Assembly: GCA_026394315.1 (NCBI GenBank)
Contig: JAPKYM010000319.1
Coordinates: forward strand, 1-5,746
DNA: 5,746 bases
Source of the DNA: Candidatus Bathyarchaeota archaeon
GTDB lineage: Archaea; Thermoproteota; Bathyarchaeia; 40CM-2-53-6; RBG-13-38-9
Direction of reading: 5' to 3'
A program made the position numbers and the translations under genes. Positions within the stretch are counted from its first letter, which is position 1. Every line of letters starts with the position of its first letter. Of the stretch, positions 1 through 5,746 are shown in pieces. Under the pieces are notes generated by a model. That model saw only the letters and a program-made list of their open reading frames with translations, searched no databases and was not told the origin of the DNA.

Positions 1-2178
1 CTCGTCGAGTTCACGCAACTCATTCGCAGAGGCTGAGGTCTGAATGTAACCTCTCATGTAAAGATGAACAAAGTAAGAGCTAGGGTATATCCCATAATCC
101 CTTAGTCCGCGATACCTGTACAATGAATACTTGATGCCTGACCTGGGATCTGGCGGCGGGATGACCCCTGCCATGCCAAGACCATTGAGGGTTAAGCTGG
201 CAGATCTTGATGAGGCTGGGACATAGGTGAAGTTGAAAGCTGCTAGAGTTCCGACAGAGTCAACTGCCTCAGCGACAAGGAATCTTCCGGGGTCGGGTCC
301 GCCGATGGGTTGTGTCTGCATGTTGCCGGCTGTGTCGTGGAAGTGAACTGTCAGGTTTAGTGTACCTGAAAGCCAGAGGTCAATGTACAGGTCAACGCTG
401 ATCGTCTGTTGATCGATCACGGTGAAGTAGTAGTCTTGAAATCTTGATCCTGAAACATCGGTCTGAATGTAACCGTTCACGTAAGCTCGTACAAAATATG
501 TGCCGGCTCCCAACCCATCAATCCACGTAGAGAACGCTTGAGGGACCATGCCGCTTAGGCGTCTTGGCGTACCGTAGTAACGTTGACTTCCGAACTGGAA
601 ACGAAATGATGATGAGCTCGATCCAAGGCCGGTAACGGGGTCAAAGGTGCCGGTCGGGCTGACCCACCAGGCCTGTGCAGGACCAACTCCGTTGTGAACT
701 CCATAGGGATCTCTGAATGGTGGAGCTGCTGTGTAGGGGTAGTAGTTTACGGGGCCTTCCCAGGGAAAGGCAACGAGCTTAGGGGCATTCGGCGGAGCCA
801 GCTTGCCTGAGGAGAAGATAGTGTTGCCTGAAACGTATGAGGTGTAGGGTGCGTGTGTGAGGTTTATCGGTGAATAACTGGCTGTGTTGTTCTCTACATA
901 ATTGTCACTATCATATACTACCAAACTTATGGGAAGGTCGCCTCTCCAAGGAATGTGGCCAGAACAGTTCTTCGAGAAGACTTCGCCACGTATCTCAGGA
1001 CCCGGACTCAGGGATAGGTCGGTGCCGTAGGATTGACCTCTTGACAGCTTTATGCCTCTGGCTGCCACTCGCTCAGGCATACCCGCCGCGCTAGCGTAGA
1101 GATCGTAGATGCCAGCAGCAACTCCCTCGATCTCGAAATGGCCCTCAGCTGAGCCATTGAAGTATCCTCTGGCCTCAACTTTTCTGTTCGTAGGATCGCC
1201 CGTGTATGGGTCTGTGGCCAAGCCTACTGCCCGAACCATTCCAGGAAGTTTTATCGGGTTACCATAGAGTGCTCGATTGGATCCTTCCCCATACCTTACC
1301 GTACCATGGATGATGGCCGGATCTACCTCTCCTTTTACAAGGAGGGCCGGCCAATTCTCAACAGGCATTGTGCTGTTGACCAGGGGTGTGCTCTGGTGCT
1401 TGACAGGATAGTGGCCGCCAAGAAAGACCTTGAAGAAATATCTCCCAGAGATGTCAGGGGCTCTGAGTTGATTGAACCGAATATAGTACCATTCGCGCCA
1501 TTGTCTTTCAGGTGTAAAGGCGATCCCACTTCCTGAGGGCATTATCCTTATCGACCACCAGCCTGGAGCGAAGGGATCATTCAGGTCCGCTCTGCCTACC
1601 AGTATCTTGCCGTAATCCGCTGTCAGGGTTGTAATAATGTTCGAGGTGTCTCCGATGTCCCAATTTATTCCACCGACTGGTTCAAAACCGTCTTGCATCA
1701 GTTGCCCCTGTCTGTCAACAAGTGGGGCCGGGACGTAAATGGTGATATTATTGTATTGGAACTCTGGTGACGGATTCGTGGATGTTATGAAGGCTTTGGG
1801 CTGGGAGAAGTTGATTGCGAATATGAGATCCCCGACACTGTCTTGACGTGGTGAAGAAGTCAGAATGGCTCCTTCAGGTGAGTACGAGTTACCTGCAACT
1901 TGGAGAGGTTGTTCATAGTTTTCGAAGGGTGACTGATACCCGGGGAAACCGCCTCTTCCAGTGTAGAGGTTGTACCCTCCTCCAGGCCAAACGTATCCCA
2001 GAGGTCCAGGTACATGCGCAGTGCCGAAAGTATTTGTCGGATTCAATTCATGGTCATTCGATCTGAAGAAAGGAGATGTGCCATTCAGGTTTCCCAAAGT
2101 CGAGTGGGCGTAGGCCGGTAAGACGAGCTCAGTTGCAATCAAAGCCAGAAGAATTGCGAGTACCGCTCGGCGGCACAT
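1..2178 (-). CDS. Large secreted surface protein with carboxypeptidase-regulatory-like domain and repeated modules (3' end outside window)
   Basis: The reading frame is open for all 726 codons from the ATG at 2178 to the left edge, so the C-terminus is missing. The N-terminus is a clear Sec signal peptide: MCRR, a Leu/Ala/Ile core, then PAYA with likely cleavage after residue 24. Residues 25-285 form a Gly/Pro/aromatic-rich region that I do not recognise. Residues 288-394 read as a carboxypeptidase-regulatory-like (transthyretin-type) beta-sandwich: IHGTVRYG opens it, and GHFEIEGVAAGIYDLYASAAG-like residues near 346-366 are its hallmark strand-turn. Further beta-rich modules follow; the segment at 561-573 recurs at 702-714. 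Ten N-X-S/T sequons (N32, 123, 144, 268, 341, 404, 430, 439, 608, 649) suit an exported glycoprotein. No catalytic motif is visible. The ATG is the only good start, since an in-frame TAG lies 21 bases upstream. It probably follows the 2221-3492 gene in one transcript. Role inferred: cell-envelope or S-layer-associated structural or adhesive protein. Confidence 0.85.
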   Translation of the reverse strand, partial: MCRRAVLAILLALIATELVLPAYAHSTLGNLNGTSPFFRSNDHELNPTNTFGTAHVPGPLGYVWPGGGYNLYTGRGGFPGYQSPFENYEQPLQVAGNSYSPEGAILTSSPRQDSVGDLIFAINFSQPKAFITSTNPSPEFQYNNITIYVPAPLVDRQGQLMQDGFEPVGGINWDIGDTSNIITTLTADYGKILVGRADLNDPFAPGWWSIRIMPSGSGIAFTPERQWREWYYIRFNQLRAPDISGRYFFKVFLGGHYPVKHQSTPLVNSTMPVENWPALLVKGEVDPAIIHGTVRYGEGSNRALYGNPIKLPGMVRAVGLATDPYTGDPTNRKVEARGYFNGSAEGHFEIEGVAAGIYDLYASAAGMPERVAARGIKLSRGQSYGTDLSLSPGPEIRGEVFSKNCSGHIPWRGDLPISLVVYDSDNYVENNTASYSPINLTHAPYTSYVSGNTIFSSGKLAPPNAPKLVAFPWEGPVNYYPYTAAPPFRDPYGVHNGVGPAQAWWVSPTGTFDPVTGLGSSSSSFRFQFGSQRYYGTPRRLSGMVPQAFSTWIDGLGAGTYFVRAYVNGYIQTDVSGSRFQDYYFTVIDQQTISVDLYIDLWLSGTLNLTVHFHDTAGNMQTQPIGGPDPGRFLVAEAVDSVGTLAAFNFTYVPASSRSASLTLNGLGMAGVIPPPDPRSGIKYSLYRYRGLRDYGIYPSSYFVHLYMRGYIQTSASANELRELDE
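37..75 (-). repeat. Second copy of internal protein repeat (YFVHLYMRGYIQT)
   Basis: This stretch encodes residues 702-714 of the surface protein and matches residues 561-573 (YFVRAYVNGYIQT) at 9 of 13 positions. The DNA encoding GYIQT is identical over 15 bases (37-51 versus 460-474). The copies lie 141 residues apart, which fits a duplicated beta-sandwich module rather than a short tandem repeat. Confidence 0.7.
460..498 (-). repeat. First copy of internal protein repeat (YFVRAYVNGYIQT)
   Basis: This stretch encodes residues 561-573. In both copies the segment follows a turn and is followed by a Ser/Ala-rich linker (DVSGS here, SASAN in the other copy). It looks like the last strands of a repeated Ig-like or transthyretin-like module of about 140 residues. 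Confidence 0.7.
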
Positions 2179-2188
2179 GCACGATTTG

Positions 2189-2192
2189 CTCC
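2189..2192 (-). promoter_or_regulatory. Possible Shine-Dalgarno (GGAG) of the surface-protein gene
   Basis: On the minus strand GGAG lies 10 bases before the ATG at 2178, a slightly long spacing. It supports internal translation initiation on a transcript shared with the upstream gene. I see no terminator and no convincing TATA box in the 42-base gap between the two genes. Confidence 0.35.
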
Positions 2193-2220
2193 AATCCTAA
2201 TGGCACTGAACTAATACGGG

Positions 2221-3492
2221 TCATTTCTTTTTTCTTAAGGGTAAGGCTATCTTGATCTTGCCTTTTCGGACCCCAACGTACACGACACCCACCAGAATAA
2301 TCACGCCAAGGACCAGCAGCATTACGGGAGCGCCGGGAGGCCTTACATTCATTGGCACTCTAAGGGTGTCATCTAAAGCATTGTTATCTTGGGTCCAGTC
2401 AATCCTTAGGTCGAAATTGTACACTCCACTCTGAGCCCTCGCATCTACGTCAACTGTGAAGAATGCAACCTTGACTTCTCCTTCAAGTATCGTTCCCAAG
2501 AAATCGGTCAAGGTTCCTGAGAAGAAATTCCCCACTCGTAATTGTGCTCTAACCGAGTCTGCTTTTATTGATCCAGTATTCCTCAGTTCGACTCTAACGA
2601 CTTTCCCAGAGTCTCCTGCTTGAAAGTCCGTCGGGGTTACTTTCACCACTTCAAACTGCACCTTCTCGTTGATGAATAGCTGAACTTCCCCGATGGGCAT
2701 CGGCTTTTCACCTGTCTCAATTGACAAGGCCACGGGGTACCTGCCAAACTTAGCGTCTTTGTCTACGTCAACCATGAAGTCAAGTTCTGACAATTGTCCG
2801 GCTGGGAGGTTCCCAACGAAGTATTTGTCTGACCCGCTCGATGATGCTTGGAAGGGCTTCTTGACTTCCATTTGAAGCCGCAAATCTTGAGCTGTTCCTT
2901 TCCCCGAGTTAATTATGCTGACTTTAACCTGGACCTGTTTATTGTCAGGGTAGATCTTCGGTGGCAAAGTGATGACATTCTGGATTCGGAGATCGCTTTT
3001 CCAGACTGGAATATCTACCGTAATCGGATTAGTGACCTCCTGCAATTCTCTCGCGGTCTTGTATGACAACAGCAGCTTGTATCGGTAAACTCCCTCTTTC
3101 GCATTGGAATCGACACTCAAAACGTAAGAAACGGTGAAACTCATGCCCGGACCAATGTCTCCCGCCGTCTTGGAGATGGAGGAGCCTGCGTATCGTGCAT
3201 CTCCTTCGTAGTAAGTGTATGTGAGCGGTGGCCCTATTGACAGATTGGCCTTAACATCACGAGCTGAGTCATCCCCAACGTTTGAGAGCACAATCGAGAG
3301 CGGTACGTTGGCATCTCCGGGATGTGCGTTTGAAGGACTAAGTGGATTGCTCCCCCAATACACGGAGTTGACAACGACATTCGCCACCCCAATGGCTTTC
3401 ACCGAAGGAATCGCGCTCTCAATAGAAGTCACAAGCATAAGAATAAACATCAAACTACCAAACATGAGTTTCCAAGTCTTCATAGAGACCAC
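2221..3492 (-). CDS. Secreted, membrane-anchored COG1361/CARDB-like protein with three Ig-like modules
   Basis: The 423-residue protein starts with a signal peptide (MKTWK, hydrophobic core at about 9-23, cleavage near SIESA or SVKA). Three similar beta-rich modules follow, at about 37-163, 166-275 and 278-383. Each has a strand of the type V.V.L.N.G...A.D (SIVLSNVGDDSARDV, SIINSGKGTAQDL, ELRNTGSIKADSV) and later V.VD..A..G.Y (VDSNAKEGVYRY, VDKDAKFGRYPV, VDARAQSGVYNF). This is typical of archaeal COG1361 'S-layer-like' proteins and of CARDB/NEW3 domains. One transmembrane helix (about 388-408) and a basic tail ending RKKK anchor it with the modules outside. The first codon is GTG at 3492; the ATG at 3483 (fourth codon) is an equally good start and gives a cleaner signal peptide. 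An in-frame TAG lies 19-21 bases before the GTG. Family members often sit beside ABC exporters, and here one is divergent. The exact role is unknown; an envelope scaffold or exporter partner is inferred. Confidence 0.88.
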   Translation of the reverse strand: MVSMKTWKLMFGSLMFILMLVTSIESAIPSVKAIGVANVVVNSVYWGSNPLSPSNAHPGDANVPLSIVLSNVGDDSARDVKANLSIGPPLTYTYYEGDARYAGSSISKTAGDIGPGMSFTVSYVLSVDSNAKEGVYRYKLLLSYKTARELQEVTNPITVDIPVWKSDLRIQNVITLPPKIYPDNKQVQVKVSIINSGKGTAQDLRLQMEVKKPFQASSSGSDKYFVGNLPAGQLSELDFMVDVDKDAKFGRYPVALSIETGEKPMPIGEVQLFINEKVQFEVVKVTPTDFQAGDSGKVVRVELRNTGSIKADSVRAQLRVGNFFSGTLTDFLGTILEGEVKVAFFTVDVDARAQSGVYNFDLRIDWTQDNNALDDTLRVPMNVRPPGAPVMLLVLGVIILVGVVYVGVRKGKIKIALPLRKKK

Positions 3493-3526
3493 GGGCCATT
3501 TTAGTGTCGTCTATATTTGATCTGGG

Positions 3527-3540
3527 GATATAAGAACTTC
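3527..3540 (-). promoter_or_regulatory. Archaeal-type promoter (BRE + TATA) for the minus-strand secreted-protein operon
   Basis: Reading the minus strand, GAAGTT (3540-3535, BRE-like) precedes CTTATATC (3534-3527, TATA-like). A start about 26 bases downstream would fall near 3504, leaving a leader of roughly 12 bases to the GTG at 3492 or 21 to the ATG at 3483. A second AT-rich box, AAATATAG (3518-3511), could instead give a nearly leaderless transcript for the ATG. Confidence 0.5.
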
Positions 3541-3566
3541 TTGCCAATGCCTAGACTCGCACGCCA

Positions 3567-3578
3567 GAAAAGTTTAAG
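3567..3578 (+). promoter_or_regulatory. Archaeal-type promoter (BRE + TATA) for the ABC transporter genes
   Basis: GAAAAG (3567-3572) directly followed by TTTAAG (3573-3578) is a good BRE plus TATA arrangement. Transcription would begin near 3600-3602, about 31 bases before the TTG start at 3633. With the opposing box at 3527-3540 this makes a compact divergent promoter region between 3493 and 3632. Confidence 0.5.
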
Positions 3579-3620
3579 AGCGTTCCTTAGGATAGCGACT
3601 CAAAGTCGATCTATACCTAC

Positions 3621-3627
3621 GGCGATG
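3621..3627 (+). promoter_or_regulatory. Possible Shine-Dalgarno supporting the TTG start at 3633
   Basis: GGCGATG lies 5 bases before the TTG at 3633 and partly resembles the archaeal GGAGGTGAT consensus. The nearby ATG at 3625 is out of frame with the ATPase. The in-frame TAG at 3588 and the absence of another in-frame ATG, GTG or TTG leave TTG 3633 as the likely start. Confidence 0.35.
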
Positions 3628-3632
3628 TTTTC

Positions 3633-4097
3633 TTGCCAGATAATTCAATCACGACAACCGACTTGACAAAAGCCTTTGGTCATTTTACCGCAGTCGACAG
3701 TCTGAACCTTCGCATAAACCCTGGTGAACTATTCGGGCTGGTAGGTCCCAACGGTGCAGGAAAGACCACCGTCGTGCGTATGCTTTGCACTCTTCTTGAA
3801 CCGACAAGAGGCACCGCAACAATAGCTGGATACGATCTCAAACGAGAAGCTGCCGAAGTTAGACGCAGAATCGGAGTAGTATCAGATGGTATATCACTTT
3901 ACAAAGATCTCACCATCGAGGAGAACCTGAAGTTGCTGAGCACGTTGTACGATCTGCCTAGAGATGTGGGTCAGAGGAGGGTAAGGGAGCTCTTGGAGAT
4001 GTTCAATTTTCAAGAGAAATCAAAACGATTGGTGAGGCAACTCTCTACCGGCTGGACGAAGAAAGCCATGATTGATACAAATAGGGTCGCCGGCTGA
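3633..4097 (+). CDS. ABC-2 exporter ATPase, N-terminal fragment (Walker A to signature)
   Basis: This is a 154-residue reading frame beginning with TTG. It covers the first half of a nucleotide-binding domain that would power export through the permeases downstream. Visible elements are a likely A-loop aromatic near F15/F18, Walker A GPNGAGKTT at 38-46, the Q-loop region RIGVVSDGISLYKDLT at 79-94 and an LSTGWTKK signature at 137-144. Where the Q-loop glutamine normally sits there is Asp85. After Ile147 the frame reads seven unrelated residues (DTNRVAG) and stops with TGA at 4095-4097. These come from reading the C-terminal segment out of frame. Without Walker B and the H-loop the product could not hydrolyse ATP normally. 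Confidence 0.8.
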   Translation: MPDNSITTTDLTKAFGHFTAVDSLNLRINPGELFGLVGPNGAGKTTVVRMLCTLLEPTRGTATIAGYDLKREAAEVRRRIGVVSDGISLYKDLTIEENLKLLSTLYDLPRDVGQRRVRELLEMFNFQEKSKRLVRQLSTGWTKKAMIDTNRVAG

Positions 4098-4413
4098 TTT
4101 GAAACGTAGTGTGTCGGAGCAGGCTGTGATAGAAGCTGATTCGCCAGCTCTTGATGCGATCACAATTGAGAAGATTCGGGATTTGAAGAGTGTGTGCAAA
4201 GTGGCATATGATGACCCAATCCTTAGAATCGCTTGTATGAGGGACGAGAACGAAGATATTGAAGAGAAGGTCGTAAACGTGCTTGTCAGTTCAGGGGCAA
4301 GAATTAGAGCTATTGGCAAGAAGGATCCTACCCTTGAGGATGCATTCATTTCGTTAACGGGTGGGGAAGAAGAAATAGATCGTTTCATCGAGAAAGGCCG
4401 GGAAAGAACATAA
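4072..4413 (+). CDS. ABC-2 exporter ATPase, C-terminal fragment (DUF4162-type domain)
   Basis: The frame opens right after a TGA at 4069 and begins TTG ATA CAA ATA GGG, read as LIQIGSPADLK. In DrrA/NatA ATPases this is the stretch after the switch histidine ('GRLIQIGSP.DLK'). About 100 residues of the usual C-terminal regulatory domain follow, including the diagnostic KDPTLEDAFISLTG near the end, and it stops with TAA. The TTG at 4072 is unlikely to be a true start, since it simply marks where the homologous sequence resumes. It is best read as the displaced 3' part of the gene starting at 3633. Independent expression is possible through the 26-base overlap but unsupported. Confidence 0.75.
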   Translation: MIQIGSPADLKRSVSEQAVIEADSPALDAITIEKIRDLKSVCKVAYDDPILRIACMRDENEDIEEKVVNVLVSSGARIRAIGKKDPTLEDAFISLTGGEEEIDRFIEKGRERT

Positions 4414-4421
4414 TTTGCCTG

Positions 4422-4448
4422 AACGGCTTAGCGCGCGCTAACGGCTTA
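4422..4448 (+). repeat. 9-base direct repeat AACGGCTTA flanking a GC-rich core
   Basis: AACGGCTTA occurs at 4422-4430 and again at 4440-4448, with start-to-start spacing of 18 bases. It lies in the 69-base gap between the ATPase remnant and the first permease. The arrangement suggests a binding site for a dimeric regulator, or chance; no protein is known to me for it. Confidence 0.6.
4428..4441. promoter_or_regulatory. Perfect 14-base palindrome TTAGCGCGCGCTAA, possible operator
   Basis: The sequence equals its own reverse complement over 14 bases. No loop bases are available for a normal hairpin, and no T-run follows, so a terminator is unlikely. It sits just upstream of the TATA-like box at 4454-4461, at roughly -55 to -42 from the predicted start, a fitting place for an activator or repressor. 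Confidence 0.45.
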
Positions 4449-4461
4449 CGAAGATAAAATA
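4448..4461 (+). promoter_or_regulatory. Possible promoter for a leaderless permease transcript
   Basis: ACGAAG (4448-4453, BRE-like) is followed by ATAAAATA (4454-4461, TATA-like). The centre of the box lies about 26 bases before the ATG at 4483, so transcription would start at or next to the first base of the permease. This fits leaderless expression, common in archaea, and the lack of a good Shine-Dalgarno before that ATG. Confidence 0.45.
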
Positions 4462-4482
4462 CCCCAATGGATTGCGAGTAGC

Positions 4483-5646
4483 ATGTCTAGATTGAAAGTA
4501 TTAAGGGATATACTTGCTGTGATGACCAATGAATTTGGGGTCTTCAGACGTAATCGTTCTGCGATTGTTATCTCACTTGTGGTTATCCCCTTTTTCTTTA
4601 CCGCCTCATTAGGAGCGGGACAAGGGGGGGCGGGAACGACTTTTCGGCCGACAGCTGCACTTCCTATAGCGTTTGTTGACAATGATCTCTCTGTTGCTTC
4701 AGGTCGCTTGTATGAAACACTTGTTAGATCAGAGATGTTCAATAGATTAATTCAAGGATACCGTGAAGACAACGCGCTGGCTGCTTTGGGAAAAGGGTCA
4801 ATTTATGCTGCCGTTGTCGTTCCAAAGGGATTTCAAGATAGGTTAATGGCAAATCAGCCGGGCACCATTATTGTGTATGTTGATGATGGTGCTCCCGGCG
4901 TCGGTAATGCGGTTCTCTCAGCCGTAAATGCAACTGTTCAGACTTACAATCCCACTACGGAAATTCCAAATTCGGCGTATGTGGAAGTGGAGGGGTTCTC
5001 CACAATCCAGATCGTTCAGAAGGGAGCCCGGTTTTCTGGCTTCGCGCTAGGTTTGACTATCACTATGTCGTTGGTAATAGTCTTTGCAACTTTCTATGAG
5101 ATTGCTGGTGGCATGTCTCGAGAACGTGAAGAAGGTACGTATGCTCGGTTGCTGATAAGTCCCATTAGTCTTGGAGCCATAATGATTGGAAAGACGCTGT
5201 ATGACTTGGGTCTAAACATTGTTCGATCAATTGTTGTTCTAGGCATGGCTATCTACGTATACGGCGCTCGTCCCAACACTGATTTTGTGACATTGTTAGC
5301 GATTACAGTTCTAATTTCACTATTAACAATGGGTTTCGGCTTGCTGATTTCATCGCTAGGGGTGGGAGTCCGCGCTGTGGTAATCATAGAATTCTTCTTG
5401 ATCCTTTTCCTGTTTGCTTTCAGTGGCTTTATTTTGGATAAAGAATTGATGAAAGGTATTCCACAAATAATAGCAACTTATTTGCCTTGGTCATATGGAA
5501 TTGAGATCTTCAAACGTACGGTGCTTTTGGGTGCGCCATTGCTGAGTCTAACCTTTCAGCTGCAATTTGTCGGGCTGTCCATTGTGCTTTTCTATGTGCT
5601 ATCCTATTTCCTTCTTAAGCTGGCACGCGAGAGGCTTGTAGGATGA
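4483..5646 (+). CDS. ABC-2 type exporter permease (DrrB/NatB-like, ABC2_membrane_3 architecture)
   Basis: This intact 387-residue membrane protein forms half of the channel of an ABC-2 exporter. It has a short cytoplasmic N-terminus, TM1 at about 26-43 and an outside domain at about 44-182 that opens with ALPIAFVDNDLS. Five C-terminal helices follow, at about 185-206, 229-258, 268-291, 297-317 and 358-379. Between TM2 and TM3 is the family's cytoplasmic coupling segment, SREREEGTYARLLISPIS (212-229), which contacts the ATPase; a short re-entrant YLPWSYG segment lies near 333-339. Length and layout are normal for the family. The start is the ATG 69 bases after the ATPase remnant; a 4-codon ATG mini-frame at 4467 is out of frame. 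The stop overlaps the next permease. Substrate cannot be deduced; drugs, lipids, polysaccharide or small peptides are the family's range. Confidence 0.9.
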   Translation: MSRLKVLRDILAVMTNEFGVFRRNRSAIVISLVVIPFFFTASLGAGQGGAGTTFRPTAALPIAFVDNDLSVASGRLYETLVRSEMFNRLIQGYREDNALAALGKGSIYAAVVVPKGFQDRLMANQPGTIIVYVDDGAPGVGNAVLSAVNATVQTYNPTTEIPNSAYVEVEGFSTIQIVQKGARFSGFALGLTITMSLVIVFATFYEIAGGMSREREEGTYARLLISPISLGAIMIGKTLYDLGLNIVRSIVVLGMAIYVYGARPNTDFVTLLAITVLISLLTMGFGLLISSLGVGVRAVVIIEFFLILFLFAFSGFILDKELMKGIPQIIATYLPWSYGIEIFKRTVLLGAPLLSLTFQLQFVGLSIVLFYVLSYFLLKLARERLVG

Positions 5647-5746
5647 ATCCTCTAATTCGTGACTCAACTGCTATTGCAAAAAAAGACCTAAAGCAGTTGA
5701 GTCGAGATCCACTATCCCTAGCATTGACGATAATGTTTCCTATACT
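5643..5746 (+). CDS. Second ABC-2 exporter permease, N-terminal 34 codons only
   Basis: The ATG at 5643-5645 overlaps the TGA of the preceding permease in an ATGA junction, so the two are translationally coupled. The visible sequence, IAKKDLKQLSRDPLSLALTI then MFPI, is the typical start of an ABC-2 permease: an amphipathic cytoplasmic segment with a KKDL..L.RDP motif leading into TM1. It continues past the right edge. Two different permeases in tandem imply a heterodimeric channel served by one ATPase type. Confidence 0.8.
   Translation, partial: MNPLIRDSTAIAKKDLKQLSRDPLSLALTIMFPI

Larger units (their letters stand above)
3633..4413 (+). pseudogene. DrrA/NatA-type ABC exporter ATPase, broken by an internal out-of-frame deletion
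   Basis: The two halves of one ATPase lie in order but in different frames and overlap by 26 bases. Residues up to LSTGWTKKAMI are colinear with the family, and the sequence then resumes at LIQIGSPADLK, which normally follows the H-loop. The segment expected between them (Walker B with LFLDEPT-like residues, D-loop, switch histidine, about 60-70 residues) is not found in any frame here. The remaining 147 + 113 residues plus that gap would give about 325, the usual length for this family. Either the gene is inactivated or the assembly has lost about 200 bases. Confidence 0.8.

Noticed and set aside
870..1536. Short plus-strand frames at 870-1094 and 1306-1536, and a minus-strand frame at 1335-1529
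   Set aside because: All lie within the 726-codon minus-strand surface-protein frame and have low-complexity or nonsense products.
2226..2236. T-rich tract that could be a plus-strand terminator
   Set aside because: No plus-strand gene ends here. The tract is the complement of the Lys codons at the C-terminus of the minus-strand protein.
3215..3520. Plus-strand open frame of 101 codons
   Set aside because: It is antisense to the secreted COG1361-like gene, whose protein shows a signal peptide, repeated modules and an anchor. The plus-strand product shows no recognisable feature.
3625..3650. ATG at 3625 as the ATPase start
   Set aside because: It is out of frame with the Walker A-containing frame. 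The TTG at 3633 is the only in-frame start after the TAG at 3588.
4048..4096. CCGGCTG repeated at 4048-4054 and 4090-4096 around the ATPase deletion
   Set aside because: The two copies lie inside the retained flanks, not at the junction, and encode different conserved residues, so they are probably coincidental and not deletion endpoints.
4020..4388. Minus-strand open frame of 122 codons
   Set aside because: It is antisense to the ATPase C-terminal domain, which has clear family sequence. The Ser-rich product is a shadow.
4467..4481. Four-codon upstream frame (ATG GAT TGC GAG TAG) before the permease
   Set aside because: It would be outside the transcript if the permease mRNA is leaderless, and nothing in its product suggests a leader-peptide function.
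4446..4742. Minus-strand open frame of 98 codons
   Set aside because: It is antisense to the start of the permease, which is a well-supported membrane protein.

Overview
The window looks archaeal, most plausibly a mesophilic or moderately thermophilic member of the Thermoproteota (a Bathyarchaeia- or Nitrososphaeria-like lineage). This is an inference. It rests on TATA/BRE-like boxes with short leaders in front of genes, GTG and TTG starts, a three-module COG1361/CARDB-type secreted protein with a C-terminal anchor, and a sequon-rich surface protein. No rRNA, tRNA, CRISPR array or insertion sequence is visible.

Left half, minus strand (3492 down to 1): two secreted-protein genes in a probable operon. 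The promoter-proximal gene (2221-3492) encodes a 423-residue protein with a signal peptide, three Ig-like modules and one C-terminal membrane anchor with a basic tail. After 42 bases comes a long surface protein (start at 2178) that runs off the left edge after 726 codons without a stop. It has a signal peptide, a carboxypeptidase-regulatory-like beta-sandwich, ten N-glycosylation sequons and a repeated GYIQT-containing segment.

Right half, plus strand (3633 to the end): a DrrA/NatA-type ABC exporter cluster, divergently transcribed across a 140-base promoter region. It contains an ATPase gene (3633-4413), an ABC-2 permease (4483-5646) and the start of a second permease (5643 to the edge) joined by an ATGA overlap. 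The ATPase gene is broken. Its N-terminal half, through Walker A and the signature motif, is joined out of frame to the C-terminal domain. Roughly 60-70 residues carrying Walker B, the D-loop and the H-loop are missing from the window.

Between the broken ATPase and the first permease lies a perfect 14-base palindrome flanked by a 9-base direct repeat. Behind it is a TATA-like box spaced to start transcription at the permease ATG, so the permeases may have their own leaderless promoter. If the deletion is real, the two permeases depend on an ATPase encoded elsewhere or are decaying; if it is an assembly error, this is an ordinary ATPase-permease-permease exporter. The divergent secreted Ig-like protein could be a partner or cargo of the exporter, but only proximity supports that.
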